Assembly (NCBI RefSeq): GCF_014648495.1
Contig: NZ_BMRF01000006.1
Coordinates: 186,001-250,000, forward strand
Reading direction: 5' to 3'
Source: Actinomadura cremea
GTDB taxonomy: Bacteria; Actinomycetota; Actinomycetes; Streptosporangiales; Streptosporangiaceae
DNA: 64,000 bases
A program made the translations under genes and the position numbers. Under the pieces are notes generated by a model. That model ran no database searches, was not told the DNA's origin, and saw only the letters and a program-made list of their open reading frames with translations. Shown here piece after piece: positions 44,876-56,508 of this stretch (its first letter is position 1; every line of letters starts with the position of its first letter).

Positions 44876-47854
44876 GTGACGGCGAGGAGCCCGCAGCAGG
44901 ACGAGGCACGCTCCGACGACCCGGCAGACTCCCGCGAGGTCCGGCGCCGCCTGACGTTCGGCGTCGCGGCCGACCTCCCGGCGTCCCTGTCCCCGTGGCA
45001 ACGCGCCCTCGAGGCATGGCGCGCCGCCGGCATCCCGTGGCGCCACGCGCCCGGACCCGGCGAGCCGTCCGCCGCGAAGAACGAGCCGCCGGCGAAACCC
45101 CGACGAGGCAAGAAGGCCCGCCCCCGCCCTTCGGCCTCCGCAGCCGCCCCCGCCGAACCGGACACGAGCCCGAAGAAGGTGACGAAGAAGGCCGAGTCGG
45201 AGCGCGCTTCTGCGTCGGGCTCGGATGTCGGAGCCGGTTCGGAGCCGGGTGCGAGTGCGGGTAAGGCGACGGAGAAAGCCGAGCCGGAGAGCGTGCCCGC
45301 GCCGGGCTCTGCGCCCGACTCGCGTGCGGGTAAGGCGGCGAGGAAGGCCGGATCGGTCAGCGCTCCCGTAGCCCCGCCGAAGGCGGGCGCGAAGGCTCGT
45401 GCCGCGGCGTCCGGAAAGGGCGACGCGGACGGCGAGGCGCCCGCGACCGCGACGGGTGGGGGCGCCGAGGAGCCGAAGCAGGACGCGGGCACGTCCGGTG
45501 CGGCGGCCCTCGAGAAGCCCGGACGGACGCCGTCCGCTCAGCCGTCGAAGGCGTCCGAGCCGGACGGGACGAAGCGGGCGGCGGCGACGCCCGCCGGTCC
45601 GGGGGTCGTCGCGATGGCGGCCAAACGGACGAAGGTCGAGCAACCGCCTGCCGCCGAGTCCGCGCCCGTGGAGCCGAAGCCGGCGCCGAAGCCGCAGCCC
45701 GCACCGAAGCCGGTACAGGAGCCCGCGCAGGACGGCGAGGTCGCGGAGACGAGCGCGGCCGTGCGGCCCGCGCGGACGGCGCGGCGGGGGCGGCGCGCGC
45801 TCGCAGGGGTCGCCGTGGCGGCGGGGGTCGCGCTGGTCGCGGGCGGCGCGGTGTTCGTCGCGGGGCGCGGGGCGGACGGGCCCGCGAAGCCGTCGGTGCC
45901 CGCGCCGGTGGCGGCGTCCGCGCAGTTCGCGCTCGATCCCGCGGCCACCGACGACGGGCTCGTGCAGGAGTTCGCGTCGGTCGACGCGGCGGGCGGGACG
46001 ATCGTGGCGGTCGGGAGCGAGGGCGGCGGTCGCGCCGAGTTCCTCGTGTCGGCGGACGGCGGACGCGCCTGGTCGGCGGGCACGGCGCGGACGGACGCCG
46101 GGACGGTGCCGCCGCACGGGGACCGGCCCCGGCTGGTCGCGGGCGGCGGCGGGCGCTGGACGGCGCTGGGCCTGGCGTCCGACGGCACCCGAGTCGCGTG
46201 GACGAGCACGGACGGCGGGACGTGGACGCGTCGCCCGCTCGGGGCCGCGTTCCGTGCGTCCGACGAGGTCAACGACCTGGTGCGGACGCCCGCGGGGTTC
46301 GTGGCCGTGGGGGCGGCGGACGGACGGGCCGTGGTGTGGAGTTCGGCGGACGGGCGCGCGTGGCAGCGCGTCGACGGCATCCGGGGCATCAGCGGGTTCT
46401 ACGGTCTGGCGGCGTCCGGGAACGTGCTCGTGACCCAGGGCACGTACCCGAAGAAGGTCACGGAGAAGAAGGGCCGCCGGAAGGTCGAGCGGACGATCGC
46501 GGCGCAGGGGCTGTGGCGTTCGGCGGACGGCGGGCGCACGTGGAAGGGCGTCGGTGTGCGGCAGTCCCACGGGTCCTACGGGGCGACGAAGGGGCTGGTC
46601 GCGGGGCCGGGCGGCTTCTTCACCGTGCGGGACGCGAGGCAGAAGAAGAAGCGGTCCGCGATCGTCTTCGCTTCGGCGGACGGCGCGACGTGGCGGGCGG
46701 TCGGGAGGTTCGGCGTGCCCGGGCACCGGGGCGTCGAGTCGTTCGGCGGGTCGCCGGCGGGGCTCGTCGCGGTGGCGCGCGGTGACGAGCGGACGATCGT
46801 GCGGAGCGCGGACGGGCGCAAGTGGCGGGTGGACGGGACGGTCGGGCGCGCGGCGGTCGCGGGCCTGACGGTCGCCGACGGCGGACGGCTCGCGATCGCC
46901 GGGAGGCTCGACGACGACGCCTACCTGTCCGGCGTGGATCTCGCGAAGGTGCCGGGCGCCGTCCGGGAGCAGCGGGAGGTCGGCGCGGTGACGGCGACGG
47001 ACGGCCGGGTCGTCGCGGTCGGGAAGGGCAACGGGGACGCGGCCGTCTGGAGTTCGCCGGACGGGGCCGCGTGGGCGCGCGCGAAGGTACCGGCGGTCCA
47101 GGGCGGTCTGTCGGACGTCGCGCACGGCGGGCACGGCTGGATCGCCGTGGGCCGCGCGGGCGAGGCGCCGCTGGCGCTGCGGTCGTCCGACGGGGTGGCG
47201 TGGCGCCGGGCCGCGTTCCCCGCCGGGCACCCGGTCGCGGTCGCCACGGGACCGGCCGGGTACGTCGCGGTGGGGACGGGCGTCGCGTGGCGTTCGTCCG
47301 ACCTCGAGGAGTGGCGGGGCGCCCGCATCGACGGCGCCCCGGCCGACGTGACCGCGACCGCGAACGGGTACGTGGCGGTCGGCGGTCGCGGCAGGGCGCC
47401 CGCGGCGTGGACGTCCGCGGACGGCGCGGCGTGGCGGCCGGTGCGGCTGCCGGCGGGGCTGAACGGGCCGCTCAGCGGTGTCGCGGCGCTCGGCGGCGCG
47501 GTCGTCGCGGTCGGTCCGGGCGTCCCGCCGCTGGTGTCGGCGGACGGCGGCGCGACGTGGACGCCGCAAGGCATCGGCGAGGTGTCGCCGACCGCGGTGA
47601 CCGCGACGTCGGGCGGCTTCGTCGTCGCGGGCGTCGCCGAGGGCCGGGACGGCGTCGTGCTGGCGTCCGCGGACGGGACGGCGTGGCGCCGGGTGCCCGT
47701 GCCGGGACTCGACGGCCCGGCCGTCCGGAGGCTCACCGCGCTGGCGCCGGTCGGCGGCGGTGTGCTCGGCACCGGCACGAGCGACGACGGCGCGGCGGTG
47801 ACCCCGCTGCTGTGGCGGGCGGACGTCCTGGCGGGTTCCGCGGCGGCCGGCTGA
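44876..47854 (+). CDS. Membrane-anchored protein with twelve Asp-box repeats (sialidase-like propeller)
   Basis: A 992-residue protein. Residues 1-300 are cytoplasmic, first a short amphipathic helix (LPASLSPWQRALEAWRAAG), then a long Ala/Pro/Lys/Glu-rich disordered segment with PKPAPKPQPAPKP. One membrane helix follows at about 305-330 after TARRGRRAL. The outside part holds twelve copies of S-x-D-G-x-x-W (residues about 391-937; the ninth lacks Gly), the Asp-box of BNR/sialidase beta-propellers. No catalytic residues of sialidases are evident, so a binding or scaffold role is likely. GTG 44876 is chosen for AAAAGGAG 5 bases upstream. The function is unknown. Confidence 0.8.
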   Translation: MTARSPQQDEARSDDPADSREVRRRLTFGVAADLPASLSPWQRALEAWRAAGIPWRHAPGPGEPSAAKNEPPAKPRRGKKARPRPSASAAAPAEPDTSPKKVTKKAESERASASGSDVGAGSEPGASAGKATEKAEPESVPAPGSAPDSRAGKAARKAGSVSAPVAPPKAGAKARAAASGKGDADGEAPATATGGGAEEPKQDAGTSGAAALEKPGRTPSAQPSKASEPDGTKRAAATPAGPGVVAMAAKRTKVEQPPAAESAPVEPKPAPKPQPAPKPVQEPAQDGEVAETSAAVRPARTARRGRRALAGVAVAAGVALVAGGAVFVAGRGADGPAKPSVPAPVAASAQFALDPAATDDGLVQEFASVDAAGGTIVAVGSEGGGRAEFLVSADGGRAWSAGTARTDAGTVPPHGDRPRLVAGGGGRWTALGLASDGTRVAWTSTDGGTWTRRPLGAAFRASDEVNDLVRTPAGFVAVGAADGRAVVWSSADGRAWQRVDGIRGISGFYGLAASGNVLVTQGTYPKKVTEKKGRRKVERTIAAQGLWRSADGGRTWKGVGVRQSHGSYGATKGLVAGPGGFFTVRDARQKKKRSAIVFASADGATWRAVGRFGVPGHRGVESFGGSPAGLVAVARGDERTIVRSADGRKWRVDGTVGRAAVAGLTVADGGRLAIAGRLDDDAYLSGVDLAKVPGAVREQREVGAVTATDGRVVAVGKGNGDAAVWSSPDGAAWARAKVPAVQGGLSDVAHGGHGWIAVGRAGEAPLALRSSDGVAWRRAAFPAGHPVAVATGPAGYVAVGTGVAWRSSDLEEWRGARIDGAPADVTATANGYVAVGGRGRAPAAWTSADGAAWRPVRLPAGLNGPLSGVAALGGAVVAVGPGVPPLVSADGGATWTPQGIGEVSPTAVTATSGGFVVAGVAEGRDGVVLASADGTAWRRVPVPGLDGPAVRRLTALAPVGGGVLGTGTSDDGAAVTPLLWRADVLAGSAAAG

Positions 47855-48180
47855 CCGCCGCGCCGGTCCGTCCGCGCGCGCAGCACGCGGCACGACTGTG
47901 GGGACGACCGCGCCGGGCAGCTTTCCGCGAGCCGTCGGCGACGCTCGGCGCCGATCGCGCCGAGGCGTGCCGCGGGGTGCGGGACGCGACGGCCCTGCGG
48001 CCGGACGATCCCGCGTCGTGGGACCTTCGGAGGCCGCGACTCCGCCCGTTCCGGGTCGTCCTGGACGAGGTCGCGACATGGGCGGGCGGCCGCGCCGGAC
48101 GCGCGTGGGCGGGGCGCGACGACCTGCCGTGGGGGCGTGCTCGCCGACGGGTCGAGCGCGGCGGCGCGGCCCCTGCGGGC
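47855..48180. other. Gene-free region after the Asp-box gene
   Basis: About 325 bases of very GC-rich sequence. No frame has a ribosome site plus protein-like composition. A stretch near 48000-48075 (PASWDLRRPRLRPFRVVLDE in one frame) looks faintly protein-like but has no start or flanking support. Confidence 0.4.
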
Positions 48181-48222
48181 GCCCGGCGCCGGCCCGCCGG
48201 CCCTGGGGGACGGGCGCCGGGC
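48181..48222 (-). terminator. Hairpin just after the cysteine-rich peptide gene
   Basis: GCCCGGCGCC / GGCGCCGGGC (10-bp perfect stem, 22-base GC-rich loop) begins 3 bases past the stop of the small minus-strand gene. Confidence 0.65.
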
Positions 48223-48225
48223 GGC

Positions 48226-48306
48226 CTAGCCGTTACACCCGCAGGAGCAGCCCTTCGCGCATGAGCATCCGCCGCCGTGTCCGCAACTGCAGTTCTGCTG
48301 AGTCAT
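48226..48306 (-). CDS. 26-residue cysteine-rich, metallothionein-like peptide
   Basis: The frame encodes 26 residues with seven Cys (positions 6, 8, 14, 16, 20, 22, 24), all in C-S-C or C-G-C pairs, one His (10), eight Gly and no aromatic or large hydrophobic residue, the composition of a thiolate metal-binding peptide. ATG 48306 has only a weak GGA near it, and AGAGG lies about 15 bases upstream, so the translation start is the weakest part of the call. A terminator-like hairpin follows immediately, and the upstream sequence is AT-richer (CAAAATCGGGACAGAGG, TTATG), supporting a transcription unit of its own. A Zn, Cu or Cd buffer role is inferred. Confidence 0.6.
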   Translation of the reverse strand: MTQQNCSCGHGGGCSCAKGCSCGCNG

Positions 48307-48381
48307 GTCCGGAACATAACCTCTGTCCCGATTTTGGGTCTATGGCCGGGGCGGCGAGGTGCATGTGTCCGTGCGGGCACC

Positions 48382-48570
48382 CTAGGTGTCGATGGTCAGG
48401 TCGACGCCGAGCAGGACCAGGAACCACAGGATGACGGCGAGGACGGCGCTCAGCAGTTTGCCGAGCAGGTCGACGGTGATGTAGCCGCGGTCCCAGGCCA
48501 CGAACAGGCCGATGACGATGTAGATGATGCCGACGAGCCCGATGTGGGTCCGGCGAGTGCGGTATGCCAT
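48382..48570 (-). CDS. Small two-helix membrane protein
   Basis: A 62-residue protein with a basic N-terminus (MAYRTRRTH), a first membrane helix (IGLVGIIYIVIGLFVAW), a short polar turn and a second helix (LLSAVLAVILWFLVLLGV). GGGAGGAG lies upstream of ATG 48570. No family name is recognised; small proteins of this shape are common and uncharacterised in actinomycetes. It is a lone gene. Confidence 0.75.
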   Translation of the reverse strand: MAYRTRRTHIGLVGIIYIVIGLFVAWDRGYITVDLLGKLLSAVLAVILWFLVLLGVDLTIDT

Positions 48571-48601
48571 GGGGGGTTCGTCTCCTCCCGGAGGAATGTG
48601 A

Positions 48602-51931
<3,330 letters not shown>

Positions 51932-51935
51932 TCCG

Positions 51936-51962
51936 GGGCCGCACCGGGATCCGGTGCGGCCC
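51936..51962. terminator. Bidirectional terminator
   Basis: A 12-bp perfect stem GGGCCGCACCGG / CCGGTGCGGCCC with a GAT loop between convergent genes. Confidence 0.85.
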
Positions 51963-51967
51963 GCGGC

Positions 51968-53089
51968 TCACAGACGCGTGCGCACCGGGTTGGCGACCGG
52001 CACGAGGGCGCAGCCGCACGCCGCCGGATCGGACGCCTCGGACGGCCCCAGGGGGCTCCCGGCGATCTCCTTGAAGATCCGGGAGCCGGGGGACGCCCCC
52101 TCCAGCACGTCCGCCGCGAGGATCACGGCGGCGGCCGTGTAGGTGGAGCGGTCCCCTGGGAAGTGCCGCCGGTTCTCGAACTGCCAGCCCGTCCAGTACG
52201 AGCCGTCCTCGTGGCGGAGGTGCTGGATCGTGGCGAAGAGCTCGAGGGCGCGGTCGCGGTCGCCGGACGCGTCGAGGGCCATGACGAGCTCGCAGCTTTC
52301 GGCGGCCGTCACCCACGGCTGGTCGGACACGCACCGGCAGCCGAGGCCCGGCACGACGAAGACGTCCCACTGCTCGGCCAGCCGGCGCGCGGCGGCCTCG
52401 CCGCGGACGGGGCCGCCGAGGACGGGGTAGTACCAGTCCATCGACCAGCGGCCCTTGTCGGCGAACGCCTCCGGGTGCGCGGCGACGACGTGGCCGAGCT
52501 GGTCGGCGGCCAGCTCCCACTCCGGCTGGGGCTCGCCCAGGCGTTCGGCGAGGGCCACGGCGCAGCGCAGCGACTGGTAGATCGACGAGCAGCCGGTCAG
52601 GAGGGCGTGGTCGGACGCGCGGCCGTCCTCGGTCCGCATCCAGATGATCTCGCCGCGCCGGGTCCGCAGGCCGAGGACGAAGTCGATCGCGCGGCGCACG
52701 GTCGGCCACATCGTGCGGGCGAAGTCCTCGTCGCCGGTCATCAGCAGCTCGTGCCAGACGCCGACCGCGACGTAGGCGGCCTGGTTGGACTCGCCGCCGG
52801 GCTCGGTGACCTCGCCGAGCACCCACTTGGCCGGCCACGAGCCGTCCTCGCGCTGGACGCCGGCGAGCCACGCGTACGCGCGGCGCGCCTGCTCGCCCAG
52901 CCCGGCGACGGTGAGCGCCATCGCGGCCTCGACGTGGTTCCAGGCGTCCACGTGCCCGGCGATGCCGTCGATGGGCGCGAACCAGGGGATCGCGCCGGAC
53001 GGCTCCTGCTGGCGGGCGATGCTGCGGGCGGTCTCGGCGATGTCGCCGCGGGTCAGGACTCCGGCGACCGCCGGGATCTCAGACCGCAT
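51968..53089 (-). CDS. Prenyltransferase/squalene-cyclase-fold (alpha-toroid) protein
   Basis: A 373-residue helical protein with QW-like elements, e.g. WLAGVQREDGSWPAKW and LFATIQHLRHEDGSYWTGW, and DWYYPVLGG and SDQPWVTAAESCELV, the pattern of alpha/alpha-toroid proteins annotated as prenyltransferases. The cyclase DXDD and the prenyltransferase zinc site are not seen, so its activity is unclear. It overlaps the methyltransferase gene upstream by 11 bases, and together with that gene and a GT4 gene forms a cluster that I recall as conserved in actinomycetes. Confidence 0.8.
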   Translation of the reverse strand: MRSEIPAVAGVLTRGDIAETARSIARQQEPSGAIPWFAPIDGIAGHVDAWNHVEAAMALTVAGLGEQARRAYAWLAGVQREDGSWPAKWVLGEVTEPGGESNQAAYVAVGVWHELLMTGDEDFARTMWPTVRRAIDFVLGLRTRRGEIIWMRTEDGRASDHALLTGCSSIYQSLRCAVALAERLGEPQPEWELAADQLGHVVAAHPEAFADKGRWSMDWYYPVLGGPVRGEAAARRLAEQWDVFVVPGLGCRCVSDQPWVTAAESCELVMALDASGDRDRALELFATIQHLRHEDGSYWTGWQFENRRHFPGDRSTYTAAAVILAADVLEGASPGSRIFKEIAGSPLGPSEASDPAACGCALVPVANPVRTRL

Positions 53090-53840
53090 CGGCGGTCTCC
53101 TCCGCCGGGGTCGCGGACGTGCCCGACTTGACGGGCTTGTTGCAGTAGACGACGACGCTCTTGCCGATCAGCGGGTTGAGCACCTGCTCGGCGACCCGCG
53201 TCGCGAGGGGGCGCTTCATGATGTCCCAGACGAGGAGCCGGTGGTACGCCTTCGCGAGCGGGTTGCCGTCGTTCTCCACGCCGACGGCGCACTTGATCCA
53301 CCAGTAGGGGGCGTGCAGGCCGTGCGCGTGGTGGTGGCCGCCGACCGTGAACCCGGTCGACTTGAGCTTGGCCTCCAGCTCGGCGCGGGTGTAGATCCGC
53401 ACGTGGCCGCCGGGGGCGGTGTGGTAGTCCTCCGACAGCGCCCAGCAGACCCGCTCGGGCAGCCAGCTCGGGACGGTCGCGGCGAGCCGGCCGCCGGGCC
53501 GCAGGACGCGCAGCAGCTCGCGCATCGCCCGCATGTCGTCGGGAATGTGCTCCAGCACCTCGGACGCGACGATCGCGTCGAAGTGGTCGTCGGGGAACGG
53601 CAGCTCCAGCGCGTCGCCCCGGACGGTCTCGGCGGCGGCGTCCGCGGGCACCTCGCCCGCGAGCCGCATCGCGCCGAACATCTTCTCCACGCCGGCGAGT
53701 TCGTCGGCGTCCTGGTCGAAGGCCACGACGTGCGCGCCCCTGCGGTACAGCTCGAACGCGTGCCGTCCGGCTCCGCACCCCATGTCCAGGATGCGGTCTC
53801 CGGGGGCGACGCGGAACCGCTGGAAATCCACGGTCAGCAG
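53079..53840 (-). CDS. Class I SAM-dependent methyltransferase
   Basis: A 253-residue methyltransferase with SAM loop DRILDMGCGAGRHAFELYRRG, VVAFDQDADEL, DDHFDAIVASEVLEHIPDD and VLRPGGRLAATVP. Its extended C-terminus (YHTAPGGHVRIYTRAEL, HAHGLHAPYWWIKCA, WDIMKRPLATRVAEQVLN) is a subfamily trait. No ATG, GTG or TTG fits the family start MLTVDF; a CTG at 53840 does, 7 bases after AAGGAG. GTG 53831 is the conventional alternative but sits 16 bases from that site. It is co-transcribed with the GT4 gene. Confidence 0.88.
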   Translation of the reverse strand: MLTVDFQRFRVAPGDRILDMGCGAGRHAFELYRRGAHVVAFDQDADELAGVEKMFGAMRLAGEVPADAAAETVRGDALELPFPDDHFDAIVASEVLEHIPDDMRAMRELLRVLRPGGRLAATVPSWLPERVCWALSEDYHTAPGGHVRIYTRAELEAKLKSTGFTVGGHHHAHGLHAPYWWIKCAVGVENDGNPLAKAYHRLLVWDIMKRPLATRVAEQVLNPLIGKSVVVYCNKPVKSGTSATPAEETADAV

Positions 53841-53860
53841 GGTCGTGCTCCTTCCATGCG

Positions 53861-53883
53861 GGGAACGCCCGGCGGGCGTTCCC
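53861..53883 (-). terminator. Intercistronic hairpin between GT4 and methyltransferase genes
   Basis: A perfect 10-bp stem GGGAACGCCC / GGGCGTTCCC with GGC loop, 20 bases upstream of the methyltransferase start. It may attenuate transcription between the two genes. Confidence 0.55.
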
Positions 53884-53910
53884 ACGGGCCTTGCTGTAGG
53901 GGATGGGGAC

Positions 53911-55188
53911 TCAGCCGCGCCGGGCCAGCCGCAGGTAGTTCTGCTGGGCCATGGCCTCGCGGTAGTGCTCGACGGTGGCCTGCGCGACGGCGGGCCACGC
54001 GAAGCGCTGCTGGACGCGGGCGAGACCGGACGCGCCGACGCGCGCGCGCTCGTCCGCCGAGTCGTGCAGGCCGCGCAGGGTGGCGGCGAGCTCCTCGACG
54101 TCGCCCGGCTGCACGAGGACGCCCGCGTCCCCGACGACCTCGGGCAGCGCCCCGGCGCGGGACGCCACCAGCGGGGTGCCGGACGCCATGTGCTCGACCG
54201 CGGGCAGCGAGAAGCCCTCGTAGCGGGACGGGACGACCGCGATCTCGGCGGACGCGAGCAGGTCGCCCAGCTCGTCGTCGCTGATGCTGCTGACGAACTG
54301 GACGCGCTCGCCGAGCGCAAGGTCGCGGACGAGCTTCTCGGTCGGGCCGTCCTTCTGCGGGCGGCTCACGACGACGACGTGCACGTCCCGTTCGGTGGCG
54401 AGCTTCGCGACCGCCCGCAGCAGCACGTCCACGCCCTTGATCGGGGCGTCCGCACTGGCCATGGCCACGATCCGGCCGGGGACGCGCTCGCCGCGCGGGT
54501 GGAAGATCCGGGTGTCGACGCCCAGCGGCAGGATCTCGATGTCGCGGGGGTCGACCTTGAAGTCCTTGACGATGTCGACCTTCGACGACTCCGACACCGT
54601 CAGGACGGGGCCGATCCGCCGCGACACCTGCGACTGCATGGTCACGAACCCGTACCAGCGCCGCTTGCCGAGCCTCTGCCGGATGCCCTGCGCCGCCTCC
54701 AGCTCGATCCGCCGGTCCACGCTGATCGGGTGGTGGATGCTGGTGACCAGTGGCAGGCCGAGCCTGGAGATGCCGAGGTTGCCGACGCCGAGCACCTGGT
54801 TGTCGTGCACGACGTCGAAGTCGCGGCGCCGGCGCCGCAGCTCGCGCAGCGCGCGGATGCTGAACGTCAGCGGCTCGGGGAACCCGCCCGTCCGCATGTG
54901 GGCGAACTCCAGGACGTCGACCCAGTCGCGGAACTCGCCGAGGGCCGGGTTGCGGAACGGGTCCTCGTCCCGGTAGAGGTCCAGGCTCGGGAGCTTGGTC
55001 AGCTCGATCGCGTCGCGGTCCAGGGCCGGGTAGGGCTGCCCGGAGAACACCTCCACGGTGTGCCCGAGATCGACCAGTTCCCTGCTCAGATGCCGCAGGT
55101 AGACGCCCTGGCCTCCGCAGTGCGGTTTGCTCCGGTACGAGAGCAGGGCCACCCGCAGTGGTCCACCCGGCTCGTCTGCCTCACCCAC
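53911..55188 (-). CDS. GT4-family glycosyltransferase
   Basis: A 425-residue retaining glycosyltransferase with the GT-B N-domain start LRVALLSYRSKPHCGGQGVYLRHL, the HDNQVLGVGNLG and HHPISVDRR elements, and the C-domain nucleotide-sugar motif EGFSLPAVEHMASGTPLVAS (E-x7-E). It transfers a sugar from an NDP-sugar to an unknown acceptor in the cytoplasm. GTG 55188 follows AGGGG. The gene lies between a P450 gene upstream and a methyltransferase gene downstream, on the same strand. Confidence 0.92.
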   Translation of the reverse strand: MGEADEPGGPLRVALLSYRSKPHCGGQGVYLRHLSRELVDLGHTVEVFSGQPYPALDRDAIELTKLPSLDLYRDEDPFRNPALGEFRDWVDVLEFAHMRTGGFPEPLTFSIRALRELRRRRRDFDVVHDNQVLGVGNLGISRLGLPLVTSIHHPISVDRRIELEAAQGIRQRLGKRRWYGFVTMQSQVSRRIGPVLTVSESSKVDIVKDFKVDPRDIEILPLGVDTRIFHPRGERVPGRIVAMASADAPIKGVDVLLRAVAKLATERDVHVVVVSRPQKDGPTEKLVRDLALGERVQFVSSISDDELGDLLASAEIAVVPSRYEGFSLPAVEHMASGTPLVASRAGALPEVVGDAGVLVQPGDVEELAATLRGLHDSADERARVGASGLARVQQRFAWPAVAQATVEHYREAMAQQNYLRLARRG

Positions 55189-55216
55189 GCCAGCCCCTGC
55201 CCACGCACCACTCCCG

Positions 55217-56452
55217 TCAGTCGCGGGACGCCGGTCGCACTCGCACCGGCATCTCCTTTATGCCGTTGATGAAACTAGACCTTAGCCTCCGTACGTTACC
55301 GCTGAGTTCGATATTGGGCATAGCGTCCAAGAGTGTTTCGAAGAGCACACTCAGCTCAAGTCGGGCGAGATGAGCGCCCAGGCAGAAGTGGGGGCCGCCT
55401 CCGCCGAACCCGATGTGGGGATTGGGGTCGCGGCCGACGTCGAACGCGAACGGATCGCGGAACACCCCCTCGTCCCGGTTGGCGGACCCGTAGAACACCA
55501 CGACCTTGTCGCCCGCCGCGATCGTCCGGCCGCCCAGCTCGGTGTCGCGCACGGCCGTCCGCTTGAACAGGTTGACGGGCGTCACCCACCGGACGATCTC
55601 GTCCGCGGCCGTCCGGACGAGCGAGGGATCGGCGCGCAGCCGCGCCCACTGCTCGGGATGCTCCAGCAGCGCGAGCATCCCGCCGGACGCGGCGTTGCGG
55701 GTCGTCTCGTTGCCCGCGACCGACAGCAGCATCACGAACAGCTCGAACTCGTCGCCGTCCAGCACCTCGCCGTCGGCGTCCGGCTGCAGCAGCTTCGTGA
55801 CGATGTCGTCGCGCGGGTTCTGCCGCCGCTCCGCCGCGAGTTCGGCCGCGTACGCGTACAGCTCCGTCGCGGCCCGCTGCCCCTCCTCGGGGCTCCGCTG
55901 GAAGTCCGGGTCGTCCGCGCCGATCAGCGTGTTCGACCAGTCGAAGATCTTCTGGCGGTCCTCGGGCGGGGCGCCGAGCAGCTCGCAGATCACGTAGAGC
56001 GGCAGCGGCGCCGCCAGGTCGCGGACGAACTCCGCCTCGTCCCCGCGCTCCACCGTCTCCGCGACCAGCCGCCGGCAGATGTCGCGGATGTGCTCCTCCA
56101 GGGCGCCGATCGCGCGCGGCGTGAACCCGCGGTTCACGATGCTCCGCTTGCGCGAGTGCTCCGGCGGGTCCTGGTTGAGCATCATGAGCCGCTGCAGCGC
56201 CAGATGCTCCTCTTCCGGCTCCTCGAACAGCGCGAGCCGCTCGTAGGAGGAGAACACCTCCGGGTGCCGCGACACGTGGACGACGTCCGCGTGCCGGGTC
56301 ACGGCCCAGAACGGGGGCCCGCCCCGCTCCGGGTCGCCCTTGTGCCGGTGGACGGGATCGTGTTCGCGCAGCCACGCGAGCTGCTCGTGCGGGATGCCGC
56401 CGCGCTCGTACGAGCCCGGCTCGACCAGATCGATGTCGGGGGTGACCGTCAT
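55217..56452 (-). CDS. Cytochrome P450 (CYP125/CYP142-like)
   Basis: A 411-residue bacterial P450. The I-helix has SVAGNETTRNA, the K-helix ExxR is DEIVRW and the heme-binding loop is HIGFGGGGPHFCLGAHLARLEL (Cys near residue 356). The N-terminus (DIDLVEPGSYERGGIPHEQ) and MMLNQDPPEHSRKRSIVNRGF are close to the CYP125/124/142 group that oxidises sterol side chains or fatty acids. It is a paralogue of the adjacent upstream P450 and starts 57 bases after it. GGAGG precedes ATG 56452. The substrate is not proven. Confidence 0.93.
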   Translation of the reverse strand: MTVTPDIDLVEPGSYERGGIPHEQLAWLREHDPVHRHKGDPERGGPPFWAVTRHADVVHVSRHPEVFSSYERLALFEEPEEEHLALQRLMMLNQDPPEHSRKRSIVNRGFTPRAIGALEEHIRDICRRLVAETVERGDEAEFVRDLAAPLPLYVICELLGAPPEDRQKIFDWSNTLIGADDPDFQRSPEEGQRAATELYAYAAELAAERRQNPRDDIVTKLLQPDADGEVLDGDEFELFVMLLSVAGNETTRNAASGGMLALLEHPEQWARLRADPSLVRTAADEIVRWVTPVNLFKRTAVRDTELGGRTIAAGDKVVVFYGSANRDEGVFRDPFAFDVGRDPNPHIGFGGGGPHFCLGAHLARLELSVLFETLLDAMPNIELSGNVRRLRSSFINGIKEMPVRVRPASRD

Positions 56453-56508
56453 CGTCGCGCCTCCAGGTCGGGGGGTGGTGGGGTGGTTGTGCCCCGGAGG
56501 GACGGGGC

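Noticed and set aside
47898-48434. Plus-strand frame of 178 codons after the Asp-box gene
   Set aside because: Composition is typical of random high-GC frames and it crosses the opposite-strand cysteine-rich gene and its hairpin.
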